A stretch of 64,000 nt of DNA from Chitinophaga parva. Its GTDB lineage: Bacteria; Bacteroidota; Bacteroidia; Chitinophagales; Chitinophagaceae. The notes below the pieces were generated by a model. That model was not told the origin of the DNA. It did no database searches and saw only the letters and a program-made list of their open reading frames with translations. Positions 1 to 7,922 of this stretch are shown here, one piece after another. Position 1 is the first letter of the stretch. Each line of letters begins with the position of its first letter. The translations under genes and the position numbers were made by a program. The stretch spans positions 868,001 through 932,000 of the forward strand of contig NZ_QCYK01000001.1 in the NCBI RefSeq assembly GCF_003071345.1. The letters run 5' to 3'.

Positions 1-2
1 AG

Positions 3-581
3 GGTGGCAGCGTCATATGATTTATGGGCGGCATCGATGTGGGTGAGGTAGAGCCGGAGAAAATGGTCAAACCAGGATTTGGGGGCGCCATTGGCTATTT
101 CCTGGAGCACTTCTACGTTGGCTGTTTCTGCCAGGGAGGCGCCACGGGAAAGCCTGAGATCGTTGCCAATGGCTGCCAGCCGGTCTCTGATCTCATAAAG
201 GACCTGCATTTCCTGGTTGGTAGGCTTGGCATCTCTGCCCATTTTGTCGTTGAGGTAAAAGTCTACCGCGTAGTTTTTGGAGATGGTGATGATTTTTTGC
301 AGTGGTGCTTCCGGGAACAAGAACATAGAGCAGGTGATGTAGGCATCTGCATCAGGCAGCAGGATCCCGTATTGCTGCCCGAAGGAGGTCGTCCGCTGTT
401 TGAGGGTGGCCATTTCAGGATGGGCTGCAGCGTCACTGCAGAAAAGATCAAATTGGAAATTTTCGGAATTAAACAGCGAAAGCAGGGAGACTTGTTTGGT
501 TGTTTTAAGGCTTTCCGCGTATTGTTGGTGGATGGCATGCAATGCCACAGCCACTACGTTCGGCACGTTTGGTACTAGCAT
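3..581 (-). CDS. Terpene synthase-like protein, partial (3' end outside the window)
   Basis: The minus strand is open from an ATG at 581 to the left edge, giving the first 193 residues of a protein that continues outside. The text reads as normal protein (MLVPNVPNVV at the start). A segment around residues 95-115 (SKNYAVDFYLNDKMGRD) resembles the D/N-D-x-x-x metal-binding motif that bacterial class I terpene cyclases carry on helix D, and a later tryptophan/phenylalanine-rich helix (SWFDHFLRLYLTHIDAA) fits that helical fold. If correct it would cyclise an isoprenoid diphosphate. The C-terminal NSE metal motif that would confirm this is not in the window. The opposite-strand reading frame here is a shadow. 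Family call is by motif memory only. Confidence 0.55.
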   Translation of the reverse strand, partial: MLVPNVPNVVAVALHAIHQQYAESLKTTKQVSLLSLFNSENFQFDLFCSDAAAHPEMATLKQRTTSFGQQYGILLPDADAYITCSMFLFPEAPLQKIITISKNYAVDFYLNDKMGRDAKPTNQEMQVLYEIRDRLAAIGNDLRLSRGASLAETANVEVLQEIANGAPKSWFDHFLRLYLTHIDAAHKSYDAAT

Positions 582-734
582 GATAGGTAAGGTTTAATAG
601 GTGAACAAAAATGGAATTGGATAAGGAATTTACGACGGAATAATCATTAAAAATTCAGAGCACATGATAACACGGATCGCGTTTATAGGTGTTTTTATAG
701 AGTCCGGTTTTTTAACCCCTTAATTGTGTTGCAG

Positions 735-1346
735 ATGAAATCTATACTCATTGTTGATGATCATGGCATCGTCCGACAGGGCCTCTCTAAGATCGTTACC
801 GAAGTGCTTGGGTACTCGGATTTGGACCAGGCCGAGAACTGTCATTCGCTCATGGCCGCCTTGCATAAAAAGACCTATACTCATTTACTTGCCGACATAG
901 TGCTACCGGATGGTCAAATACTTGAGGTGCTGCCCACGATCCGAAAATTGTATCCTGACACCGGCGTCGCAATACTGAGCCAGCAGCCGGCCAATATATT
1001 TGTGCCCGTGTTGGCAGATCATGGTATAAAAAAGTACATTTTAAAATCGGCACCGGACGAGGAATTGGTAAGTGATCTGCGGGATTTTATTGAGGACGTA
1101 CCCGGCCCGCTATACCGGGGCCTTTTCAGAAAGACGCCTTTTGATGATCTGTCCCACCGTGAGCTGGAAGTGCTTCATTATATTCTTTGCGGTGAAAAAC
1201 CAGGCGGTATTGCCAATAAGTTGGGTATATCCTATTCTACTGTTGGCACCCACACCCAAAGGATATATGAGAAAACCGCTACCAGGTCCATTAAGCAACT
1301 TACCAAACTTTCAGCCCAGTTTGGGCTGACGGAGGGGCGGGAGTAG
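735..1346 (+). CDS. LuxR/NarL-type response regulator
   Basis: A 203-residue two-domain regulator. Residues 1-120 are a receiver domain: the acidic pocket is VDDHG near residue 8 and the phospho-acceptor is Asp54 in LLADIVLPDG. The C-terminal part is a LuxR-type helix-turn-helix (LSHRELEVLHYI followed by GIANKLGISYSTVGTHTQRI), which binds DNA after phosphorylation. A GTG lies three codons upstream at 726, but the ATG at 735 puts the receiver core at its usual distance from the start, so I use it. No histidine kinase is adjacent, so it is an orphan regulator here. It diverges from the terpene-synthase-like gene across about 150 bp, so control of that gene is possible but only inferred. Confidence 0.9.
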   Translation: MKSILIVDDHGIVRQGLSKIVTEVLGYSDLDQAENCHSLMAALHKKTYTHLLADIVLPDGQILEVLPTIRKLYPDTGVAILSQQPANIFVPVLADHGIKKYILKSAPDEELVSDLRDFIEDVPGPLYRGLFRKTPFDDLSHRELEVLHYILCGEKPGGIANKLGISYSTVGTHTQRIYEKTATRSIKQLTKLSAQFGLTEGRE

Positions 1347-1347
1347 A

Positions 1348-1749
1348 TTATTTCGTGGGTCTGGCCTTACGTCCCCTTCCGGGAGTGCCTTTTTTCTTCT
1401 TCTCTATACGGGCCTTTTGACTGTGGCGTAGCGCTTCCTTGTAGGCGGCCAGGTCCTCATCGGTAATGGAGTCCAACTCGCTACCCAGTGCGGTCATTCC
1501 TCCATCCAGGGCTTCGGCGATGGCAAAGAGGGTCGTGGATGCTGCGTTTATTTTTCCCTGGAACACTCCGATCAGGGTCGCTTTGGGAATGCCAGAAGCA
1601 CGCTCCAGCTTCTGGTAACTATCAACCGTTTCACTCCTTTGCTTTTGCCTTGGGCCGGTGGGGCCAGCCAGCTGCTTATTGTGCTGTAGGCGCCTGAAAA
1701 GCGCCAAGGCAAACCGGAGCTTTATGCTTTCCTTTTCCCGGGTTTCCAT
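1348..1749 (-). CDS. Small helix-turn-helix DNA-binding protein with basic tail
   Basis: This 133-residue protein has a predicted helix-turn-helix in the middle (SYQKLERASGIPKATLIGVF, then ALDGGMTAL), of the XRE/Cro style used by transcriptional repressors. It ends in a strongly basic lysine/arginine/glycine tail (KARIEKKKKGTPGRGRKAR). It converges on the LuxR regulator with one base between the stop codons. A perfect 18-bp palindrome sits 34 bp upstream of its ATG, which is where an autoregulatory operator would be. The family is inferred from the HTH pattern; the target is unknown. Confidence 0.7.
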   Translation of the reverse strand: METREKESIKLRFALALFRRLQHNKQLAGPTGPRQKQRSETVDSYQKLERASGIPKATLIGVFQGKINAASTTLFAIAEALDGGMTALGSELDSITDEDLAAYKEALRHSQKARIEKKKKGTPGRGRKARPTK

Positions 1750-1782
1750 TACGGGAAAATGGGTTGATTTTCAATAACATTT

Positions 1783-1800
1783 GGTATGTGATCACATACC
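1783..1800. promoter_or_regulatory. Perfect 18-bp palindrome, probable operator
   Basis: GGTATGTGATCACATACC equals its own reverse complement. It lies 34 bp upstream of the HTH gene start and about 165 bp upstream of the receiver gene at 1964. A smaller perfect palindrome, CTACA-T-TGTAG, is at 1825-1835. Position and symmetry suggest a dimeric repressor site, most simply for the HTH protein itself; this is inference. Confidence 0.55.
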
Positions 1801-1963
1801 GCTAGAAGATTTTGGAATTTTTTACTACATTGTAGAGTCCGTTTTACAATCCTATCCACGCGCTCTGCTCTGATTATAGCCTGGGATGTGGCGTTTGTCC
1901 ATCCTGTTGTCATGTTTTTTTTCAAGGATTTCCATTGTTTGAACCTAAATCTTATTTCGTCCG

Positions 1964-2344
1964 ATGACTTCTAAACACTTAACCGTCGCAATTGTCGATG
2001 ACCAGCCCCTGATGCGGGAAACCTCCAGAACAATGGTCGGAATGTTCGGATACGACATTCATTCGGAAGCAACCAACGGGGAGGACTTCCTCGATCAACT
2101 GGCCAAAGGACAAAGCCTGCCAGATATTTGCCTGCTTGATATCAGCATGCCTGTTAAGGATGGCTTTGAGACCGCCATGGAATTGCGGGCCCACTATCCC
2201 GAAATCCGAATTTTGGCCTACTCCTTGGGAGCCAGCCCAGATCAAATCCAAAAAATAAAGCAATGTGGAGCCCATGGCTTCCTTCCCAAGGAAGGCAACC
2301 CTGGAAGATGGGCAGAGGCCTTTGACCAGGTGCGCGCCGTTTAG
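1964..2344 (+). CDS. Stand-alone receiver-domain protein (CheY-like)
   Basis: A 126-residue single receiver domain with no output domain. The acidic pair is in VAIVDDQPLMRE, the phospho-acceptor is Asp59 in ICLLDISMP, and the conserved lysine is in GFLPKEGNPG near the C-terminus. Such proteins act as phospho-relay or protein-protein switches. It has no neighbouring kinase. With the LuxR-type gene at 735 it makes two unpaired receiver proteins within 1.7 kb. The ATG at 1964 places the receiver core at the usual distance from the start. Confidence 0.88.
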   Translation: MTSKHLTVAIVDDQPLMRETSRTMVGMFGYDIHSEATNGEDFLDQLAKGQSLPDICLLDISMPVKDGFETAMELRAHYPEIRILAYSLGASPDQIQKIKQCGAHGFLPKEGNPGRWAEAFDQVRAV

Positions 2345-2445
2345 CTTTTTGCTTTCCGATTCCTCACCTGTCTCAGCTAAGAGTCACCACCGCGCTGGCA
2401 GCGGGTACCTCCCGGCTGATTTGACGATACCCCAATAAATTATTG

Positions 2446-2868
2446 ATGTCAACAATAGCACAGACTATTATCCAGAGCCTTGACCGAAATTATCCCCTCA
2501 CCGAAGTAAAAGAAGTAAAGCCCGTCTCTGACCTGGGCTTGGGATCCAAGTTTCAAACCATCTACCAGTATATCTTCGGGGTGACCGCCGTGGAGTTCTC
2601 CGGAGGATATGAGTACTACAAGCGGCGCATTGAAACAGATATGGTGGGACTAAAGGTCCCGGGAGCTCTTTTTTTCCATGCTTGGCCCTTTGGAGCGGGC
2701 GAAGCCGATCAGCTATGGTCGGTTCTGACCTCCCTAGCAGAGCATTATAATGCCTGCCTGGATATAAATAAAATGCTGGAACAGGCAGGTGTTGGAACAG
2801 ACCAGGCCACCGGTGATTTTCTGCTGGTCGTTTGCGTGAATCAAATTAGAATTCCAGTTCCAATGTAG
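2446..2868 (+). CDS. Conserved small protein of unknown function, paralogue of the gene at 7365
   Basis: I do not recognise this 140-residue family. It contains a core that recurs in the protein encoded at 7365-7922: QYIFG, then GG.E.Y, a FF pair, and VL..LA.HY.A.L...KM, in the same order and spacing, ending in a hydrophobic strand (FLLVVCVNQIRIPVP). It has no signal peptide or membrane segment, so it is probably cytosolic. A TTG lies one codon before the chosen ATG. It sits between an orphan receiver and the AbiE pair; the paralogue sits behind the SEFIR gene, which suggests a family tied to this island. Confidence 0.75.
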   Translation: MSTIAQTIIQSLDRNYPLTEVKEVKPVSDLGLGSKFQTIYQYIFGVTAVEFSGGYEYYKRRIETDMVGLKVPGALFFHAWPFGAGEADQLWSVLTSLAEHYNACLDINKMLEQAGVGTDQATGDFLLVVCVNQIRIPVPM

Positions 2869-2954
2869 GGTATTACTGCCTTAATGTTGGGGTCGCCATT
2901 TGTAGGCATTAGATATGTACATGATTCATCTAAGGGCCGTTATTTGCAATAATA

Positions 2955-2986
2955 TTTGGAAAAACCGCTTTTGTACAATAAATTTG
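2955..2986 (+). promoter_or_regulatory. Bacteroidota-type promoter of the AbiE operon
   Basis: A -33 TTTG at 2955-2958 and a full-consensus -7 TAAATTTG (TAnnTTTG) at 2979-2986 are separated by 20 bp, the normal Bacteroidota spacing. Transcription should begin near 2992, inside the operator palindrome, leaving a leader of about 35 nt before the ATG at 3026. Confidence 0.75.
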
Positions 2987-2987
2987 C

Positions 2988-3008
2988 TTGTACATGATTC
3001 ATGTACAA
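2988..3008. promoter_or_regulatory. Operator palindrome over the AbiE transcription start
   Basis: Two 10-bp arms, TTGTACATGA and its exact complement, surround a single central T. The site directly follows the -7 element, so a bound repressor would block RNA polymerase. The TGTACA core recurs nearby: TGTACATGATTCAT at 2916-2929, TTTTGTACAAT at about 2969-2979, and TATGTACAATG at 3018-3028 across the start codon. AbiEi antitoxins of other bacteria bind inverted repeats in their own promoter and autoregulate; that this protein does so here is inference from position. Confidence 0.75.
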
Positions 3009-3025
3009 CTGAAACATTATGTACA

Positions 3026-4045
3026 ATGCTAGTTGATAGGCACGCTGAACAGTTAATTTTACATCCTGCCATGACAGCTTTTGCTGAGCACAGTGGCATG
3101 ACGATGAGGCGGGTGCTGGAGCCGCCTGTAGACTACGAGATTGGTTCAAGACAAGTAGACGACTTTGTTCAAATCAAGGCTGGATCAATTACAGAGACGC
3201 TTTGTGTAGAGATAAAGGGTGAAGTTCGGAAGGCAGGAGTTGAACAGTTGTTGGGAGCGATGCTTCCCAGACAACAATGGTTACTTGTAGCTAAATACAT
3301 ACCAGCACCGTTAAAAGAGTTCCTCCGTCATCAGGGATGCAATTATCTGGAGGCCAGTGGTAATTGCTACATAAATACAGGCCAGTTGGTTATATTTATC
3401 AATGATCAGGAGGTTAAGCAGGTAAGGCAATCTAATACCGGTAAAATATGGAAAAGCGCCGGATTGCAATACTTATTTGTTGTTCTTCAGGATCCAGCGA
3501 TGCTGCAACGACCTTACCGCGTCATCGCCAAGGCTGCGGGTATCTCTGCAGGCAATATCGCTGATCTCAGGAAGGAGTTGCAGGCATCTGATTATATTAC
3601 CCATGAGGGAATATTTTCAGCAAGAGATAAACTCATAGAGCGATGGGTGGAAATGTATGCTTTGACACTCAAACCTAAAGTATTTAAAGGACGGTTTCGG
3701 TTTGCCAGTAAGCAATTTGAGAATAACTGGCGCGGTCTGACAACCGACGGTATGTACTGGGGGGGAGAACCTGGAGCTGATATATATACATTTAATCTAT
3801 TACCGCAGGAATTTACGCTATATACCTCTTTTACAGGAAATGAACTTGTCAGTAAGCTGAGGATAGTTCCCGATGAGGATGGCCCTATCACTGTTCTGGA
3901 TAAATTTTGGCATGATTGGGAAGGAGATCGGCACAACCGTGGTGCCGCACCTCCGCTGATAGTGTATGCAGATTTACGAAATAGCTTAGATAGTCGTAAT
4001 TGGGAAATAGCTAACCGCATTAAAAATTCCTACCTCCATGAATGA
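3026..4045 (+). CDS. abiEi: Type IV toxin-antitoxin AbiEi-family antitoxin
   Basis: This 340-residue protein matches the Bacteroidota form of AbiEi. The N-terminal part has a nuclease-like alpha/beta pattern (VDDFVQIKAG then ETLCVEIKGEVRK), the middle is winged-helix-like (YRVIAKAAGISAGNIADLRKEL), and the C-terminal part carries family signatures such as LIERWVEMYALTLKP, YWGGEPGADIYT and PPLIVYADLRNS. The reading frame is open back to 2915, but the ATG at 3026 is chosen because promoter and operator occupy 2955-3008. The gene overlaps the toxin gene by 8 bp, so the two are translationally coupled. The expected role is to repress the operon and neutralise AbiEii; the exact mechanism in this branch is not shown by sequence. 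Confidence 0.85.
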   Translation: MLVDRHAEQLILHPAMTAFAEHSGMTMRRVLEPPVDYEIGSRQVDDFVQIKAGSITETLCVEIKGEVRKAGVEQLLGAMLPRQQWLLVAKYIPAPLKEFLRHQGCNYLEASGNCYINTGQLVIFINDQEVKQVRQSNTGKIWKSAGLQYLFVVLQDPAMLQRPYRVIAKAAGISAGNIADLRKELQASDYITHEGIFSARDKLIERWVEMYALTLKPKVFKGRFRFASKQFENNWRGLTTDGMYWGGEPGADIYTFNLLPQEFTLYTSFTGNELVSKLRIVPDEDGPITVLDKFWHDWEGDRHNRGAAPPLIVYADLRNSLDSRNWEIANRIKNSYLHE

Positions 4046-4820
4046 TATTCTCACCCAGATTGCACTGGAGATGCTTTCTAAATTTCAAGATGTCCTGGCA
4101 AAATTCAATATTGAATATTATTTGGTAGGGGCGGTGGCCAGAGACATTGGCTTGTCTGCGGATCCGACACATGCGTCTTCCCGCAGAACCCAGGACATTG
4201 ATATTGCATTGTTGATCGCAGACCAAGCGCAGTTTTATGATATAAAAGCTGCTTTGGTAGATACAGGTGATTTTAGTGCTGATCCATCTGAGGCAATAAA
4301 GTTTACTTATAAAGGTATTTTGGAGGTAGACCTATTACCTTTCGGAGAGATAGAGAATGAGCTACGGGAGGCCCGTCTTGAAAGTCCTCGTCTTTTTATC
4401 TTGGATGTTCCCGGCTTTAAGGAGCTTCTACCTTATGCTGATTATTTTGAGATCAGCCCTGAACTAAGATTGAAGGTCTGCTCATTGGAGGGGCTGGTTC
4501 TTTTAAAAATTATCTCAAGCAATGACCGACCAGAGAGGATAAAAGATATCACAGATATCGAAGATATCACTAAGGCGTACTTCGACCTGACAGTAGAGAC
4601 CATTTTTTCCGAACATGAAGATGCCGCTGATCTCTACGATCATTCCGCCCGAAACTACCTGCAATTAGTGGGTGCAAGAGTTATCGGTAGAAGAATTGGG
4701 CGCATACTTGCCGACTCTCCTAACTTACGCAACAGAATCATTGATATTTTAAATGGAAGGGTTGTGGGTCAGCATTGGACTGCCATCGCCGATGGTATAA
4801 TGGATATGGATAAATCCTAA
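4038..4820 (+). CDS. abiEii: AbiEii/AbiGii-family nucleotidyltransferase toxin
   Basis: A 260-residue nucleotidyltransferase-fold protein. The glycine/arginine loop YYLVGAVARDIG (about residues 31-42) and the metal-binding pair TQDIDIALL (about 55-63) form the polymerase-beta-like active site, and a third acidic residue is plausible in ILEVDLLPFGE. Toxins of this family block growth by modifying nucleic acid (tRNA in studied relatives) and can abort phage infection. It overlaps the antitoxin gene by 8 bp, the usual arrangement. The region is visibly more AT-rich than the SusC/D genes, which suits horizontal gain. The active-site residues appear intact. Confidence 0.85.
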   Translation: MNDILTQIALEMLSKFQDVLAKFNIEYYLVGAVARDIGLSADPTHASSRRTQDIDIALLIADQAQFYDIKAALVDTGDFSADPSEAIKFTYKGILEVDLLPFGEIENELREARLESPRLFILDVPGFKELLPYADYFEISPELRLKVCSLEGLVLLKIISSNDRPERIKDITDIEDITKAYFDLTVETIFSEHEDAADLYDHSARNYLQLVGARVIGRRIGRILADSPNLRNRIIDILNGRVVGQHWTAIADGIMDMDKS

Positions 4821-5140
4821 CCAGGCGTAAGTAAGTTTATACAGATTTTAAGGTTAGTAAGATGGAATTATCAAAGTTTCCCATCAGAAGGATTGTTCCT
4901 TTTATCACAGGTGATGGAATGCTTTATAAAGTGATTCATTTTCAAAATTCATAAAGGAATTCATTACGGCGTAATCTTCTTTTGTGTCCCAGCGCCATGG
5001 GCCGAAATAATCCACCGCTCAAAATGAAGGTGTTGCTATTATACTGATTGCAAGCATGCAAAAATGGTAAAATGAGTAAATCTTGAAATAAAATACCTTT
5101 GCGGACCAATCATAAAACCCCAATCCCCAATAGGTAGATT
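4821..5140. other. Intergenic stretch after the AbiE operon
   Basis: AT-rich sequence of 320 bp. I see only a 30-codon frame at 4862-4954, which I do not consider a gene, and a -7 element at its right end that belongs to the SEFIR gene. No terminator with a T run was recognised. Confidence 0.5.
5094..5101 (+). promoter_or_regulatory. -7 promoter element of the SEFIR gene
   Basis: TACCTTTG matches TAnnTTTG exactly and lies 40 bp upstream of the ATG at 5141. A -33 TTTG at the correct distance is not obvious, so the promoter may be weak or need an activator. Confidence 0.5.
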
Positions 5141-6748
5141 ATGGCAAATTATAAGATCGAGTTGGGCCCCGACCACGTAGGCCCTCACCTGAAGGTGTAT
5201 TTAAAGGACATCTCCCTCAACCCCCAGATCAAGGACCAGCTGGAGGGCCTGGCTGCTGTCCACCATGTAAATATTACAGAAAAAAGGGGTAAGTCTGACC
5301 TGACGGTCTATCCCAACAAGGCTTACGATATCACCGAAGTGCGCGATGAGGTTGCTACCTTCCTGGACGGTTATTTTGGTCCAGGATCCGCGCTGTCTTC
5401 ACCTGCACCGGTGGCTGGCCCCAGACCCACTCCCGCTCCTGCGGCTACACCTGCTGGCGACCCAGCTGTGCCCGCCCATCTAACTGTATTTCTTTCCTAT
5501 AGCTGGGATGATGATCCGGTCCATCAGGCATGGGTGCTTGCGCTGGCCGACCGGCTGCAGAGCCAGGGAGGCGTCAAAGTACTACGGGATCAATACGAAA
5601 TCCGGGCTGGCAAGTCCATCACCCATTTTATGGAAACATCCGTTGTGGCCGCAGATAAGGTGGTGATGATCATGACGCCCAACTATAAGGAGAAGGCCGA
5701 CGGCCGCAAAGGAGGGGTGGGGTTTGAGTATTCCATGATCTCTGCGGAGTTGTATGCCTCCCAAGTGGCCGGCAAGTTTATCCCCGTGGCCAGGAAGGGA
5801 AAGTATTTAGAGTGTTCTCCAACCTTTATAAAAGGGTTGAAATCCCTGGACATGACTAGCGATGCGGAGTTTGAGGCAAAATTCTGGGAACTGCTGCGGG
5901 AGATTCATGATGAACCATATGTAACCCCGCCACCCATTGGGCCCAAACCCGTTTTCCCTATCAGGATACCGGCCACGGGGCCTGCGGCTGTGCCACCATC
6001 AGCGCCTGGGCTCCCGGCAGGAGCCGCTCCGCCGGCTACCAGCCTTGTTGATGATGCAGATAACATGGCCCGCAGCCGGATGCCAGCGGTGGCTCATTGG
6101 TCTTTTAACATCAGCGTAAAGTCGATGGTAGACTTGAGTCTTTCCAACTTTTACCGACAAATCTATAGCCACCGTATTTCTCAGGAGGCTGGCAGATATT
6201 ACCTGCCGTTGGTGCTCAACGATTATTATAAAAAGAGCCACCATCCGGACTGGGATTTTGTCATACCCTTAAACAATGGTGGTATTGCCAATATGTTTGA
6301 GGCTTCCGCTCTTAAGATCACCAAGGGTAACATTCGGTATGAGTATAGCGAGTATTCCACGCACGAGATGATGTTGCTGCGCCTGACGGACCCTTTTATG
6401 ACGCTGCTGTATCTACTCCTTATCCTCAAAGCGGGCCACGACGAGTTGGGGCGCCAGCCGACCATCGAAATAGAAATCGACTTTAAATCCAATCGAAAGA
6501 CGGTGTTTTATCTGCAACACTCCCCCATTCCGGTGTCCAGGGTCTATGGCCTGCAGACGATGACCATTCCGGGCAACGAGGCTTCCAGGACCGTGGTAAT
6601 CGCCGAGGTGAACCAAAACAGCCTCATGGATGTTTTTGGAGAGCTGTATGCCATGTTTATGGCTGAAAATCCCGGTTCAAATTTGCCCTATATAGAGCTG
6701 GACCGGACCGCATTTCTTAAAGCGATTAAAGAGCTTATCAGCCAATAG
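5141..6748 (+). CDS. SEFIR/TIR-domain protein with unknown N- and C-terminal domains
   Basis: A 535-residue, three-part protein. Residues 1-80 are a small alpha/beta domain (LKVYLKDISLNPQIKDQLEG, SDLTVYPNKAYDITEV). A Pro/Ala linker follows (about 82-112). Residues 113-260 are a SEFIR domain of the TIR superfamily: the signature FLSYSWDDD at 117-125, HQAWVLALADRL, FMETSVVAADKVVMIMTP, and GGVGFEYSMISAEL with Glu196 and Glu203, either of which could be the NAD-hydrolysing glutamate. A second proline-rich linker (about 262-305) leads to a 220-residue C-terminal domain I do not recognise. Bacterial TIR/SEFIR proteins commonly destroy NAD+ during phage infection; the end domains would be sensor or partner modules. 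Neighbours on both sides are defence genes. Confidence 0.85.
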   Translation: MANYKIELGPDHVGPHLKVYLKDISLNPQIKDQLEGLAAVHHVNITEKRGKSDLTVYPNKAYDITEVRDEVATFLDGYFGPGSALSSPAPVAGPRPTPAPAATPAGDPAVPAHLTVFLSYSWDDDPVHQAWVLALADRLQSQGGVKVLRDQYEIRAGKSITHFMETSVVAADKVVMIMTPNYKEKADGRKGGVGFEYSMISAELYASQVAGKFIPVARKGKYLECSPTFIKGLKSLDMTSDAEFEAKFWELLREIHDEPYVTPPPIGPKPVFPIRIPATGPAAVPPSAPGLPAGAAPPATSLVDDADNMARSRMPAVAHWSFNISVKSMVDLSLSNFYRQIYSHRISQEAGRYYLPLVLNDYYKKSHHPDWDFVIPLNNGGIANMFEASALKITKGNIRYEYSEYSTHEMMLLRLTDPFMTLLYLLLILKAGHDELGRQPTIEIEIDFKSNRKTVFYLQHSPIPVSRVYGLQTMTIPGNEASRTVVIAEVNQNSLMDVFGELYAMFMAENPGSNLPYIELDRTAFLKAIKELISQ

Positions 6749-6829
6749 CCACCGTGGTACCCAGTCAACCATTAGCGACAGCAGCTCATTCAGTTTTTTC
6801 GTAAATTACTGTAGCGTAAAACCGTTATT

Positions 6830-7402
6830 ATGAGTCTTATTGATTTTGCAAAAGCTATCATCGATGAACCATCGCCGCTGGGTGATCTTGCCCGTGATAT
6901 GCAAGGGGATTATGAGTTTCCGGTGGATAAAACTGACCAGGAGATTCTTTCCTATCTCCGATTTAAAACCTCCCGCCAAGGCAACGAAGAGGTGGTCAAG
7001 GAATTCGCGGCAGCGTACAGGGAGTCTGCAGGCCAGATACCGCCGGCCGATCAGCTTATCGCCAGCGCGGTAGTCTTTAATGCGCAGCGGTGGCAGCACC
7101 TGGTTAAATACTTCCGCCGTGATAAAGTGGTCCTTGTCGGAAAGCCAGAAGACATTTACAAAGCCTATGTCATCGATTACTCCACCGGAAAAGCCATTGC
7201 CTTCCACCTGCACACCAATTTGTCCAACTTGAATAAAATACAGATCATTGAGGCGGACGGTGTGCCCGATGGGCAGTTGAGCAGGAAGATGGATCCCGAT
7301 GCGGCACTGGTGGCATTACAGGATTGCCCCTACGTCTACAATAAGCCCAATCCAGTGGTGTTTGATGGACTTGTTCAGATGCTTAGCTTCCCCTCAAAAT
7401 AA
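6830..7402 (+). CDS. Protein with N-terminal YozE/SAM-like domain
   Basis: The first 70 of 190 residues match the YozE SAM-like fold pattern: a leading helix (LIDFAKAIIDE), then SPLGDLARDMQGDYEFP, then TDQEILSYLRF and a final helix (EEVVKEFAAAY). In Firmicutes this is a small helical domain that probably mediates protein-protein contact. The remaining 120 residues (for example VVLVGKPEDIYKAYVIDYS and AIAFHLHTNLSNLNKIQIIE) are not recognised. It starts 81 bp after the SEFIR gene on the same strand and is overlapped by the next gene, so the three look co-transcribed and may work together. The domain assignment is by pattern, not by search. Confidence 0.75.
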   Translation: MSLIDFAKAIIDEPSPLGDLARDMQGDYEFPVDKTDQEILSYLRFKTSRQGNEEVVKEFAAAYRESAGQIPPADQLIASAVVFNAQRWQHLVKYFRRDKVVLVGKPEDIYKAYVIDYSTGKAIAFHLHTNLSNLNKIQIIEADGVPDGQLSRKMDPDAALVALQDCPYVYNKPNPVVFDGLVQMLSFPSK

Positions 7403-7922
7403 AGCCGTACAGTTGGAAATAGTCAGCATAAGGAAATGGCTAAGTAATGGGGCAGGCCCCAAGATAAACCCCTATGCGGCTGATTTGTCGCGGCGAAGGT
7501 CCAGGCCATTTACTGCCGCCGATATTATTGGGACAATTGAGGCCAAACTTTTGACTGGGCGCCCTCGCATAAAAAAACTAGGTGATGATTTTTTCGCAAA
7601 TGATACAGGCATCTTTCACCAGTATATTTTTGGAATTGCCCGTCCGCGATCGGATGGAGGCATTGAGCAATATGTGGTGCAGATGGTGAGCAAACTCCGG
7701 CAATTATTAACAGAGCCCGTCTTTTTTCCTTTTGTATTTGAAGGGTATCAGCAGCGCCAGCTAAAAAAGGTGCTTTCTGAGCTGGCAGACCATTACCGTG
7801 CTAGGTTGGAGGTTGGTAAAATGGCTCGCCGCGTAGGGATGAATGAGCGATTGACTTCTCAGCGATTTTTTCTGATGGTGACCGCACTGCCGATCATGAT
7901 AGTTAATCCGATCTCAGTATGA
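7365..7922 (+). CDS. Conserved small protein of unknown function, paralogue of the gene at 2446
   Basis: An unrecognised protein of 185 residues from the ATG at 7365. The frame is open further upstream to 7299, and the start is uncertain because the first 40 residues have no counterpart in the paralogue. The C-terminal 110 residues repeat the core of the 2446 product in order: HQYIFG, GGIEQY, VFFPF, VLSELADHYRARLEVGKM, and a final hydrophobic strand. The gene overlaps the YozE-like gene by 38 bp, which suggests translational coupling within the SEFIR operon. It shows no membrane segment or signal peptide. Confidence 0.7.
   Translation: MDLFRCLASPQNKAVQLEIVSIRKWLSNGAGPKINPYAADLSRRRSRPFTAADIIGTIEAKLLTGRPRIKKLGDDFFANDTGIFHQYIFGIARPRSDGGIEQYVVQMVSKLRQLLTEPVFFPFVFEGYQQRQLKKVLSELADHYRARLEVGKMARRVGMNERLTSQRFFLMVTALPIMIVNPISV

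Noticed and set aside
24..578. Long plus-strand frame at the left edge
   Set aside because: The minus strand carries a longer, protein-like, terpene-synthase-like frame over the same bases; the plus-strand text has no family pattern.
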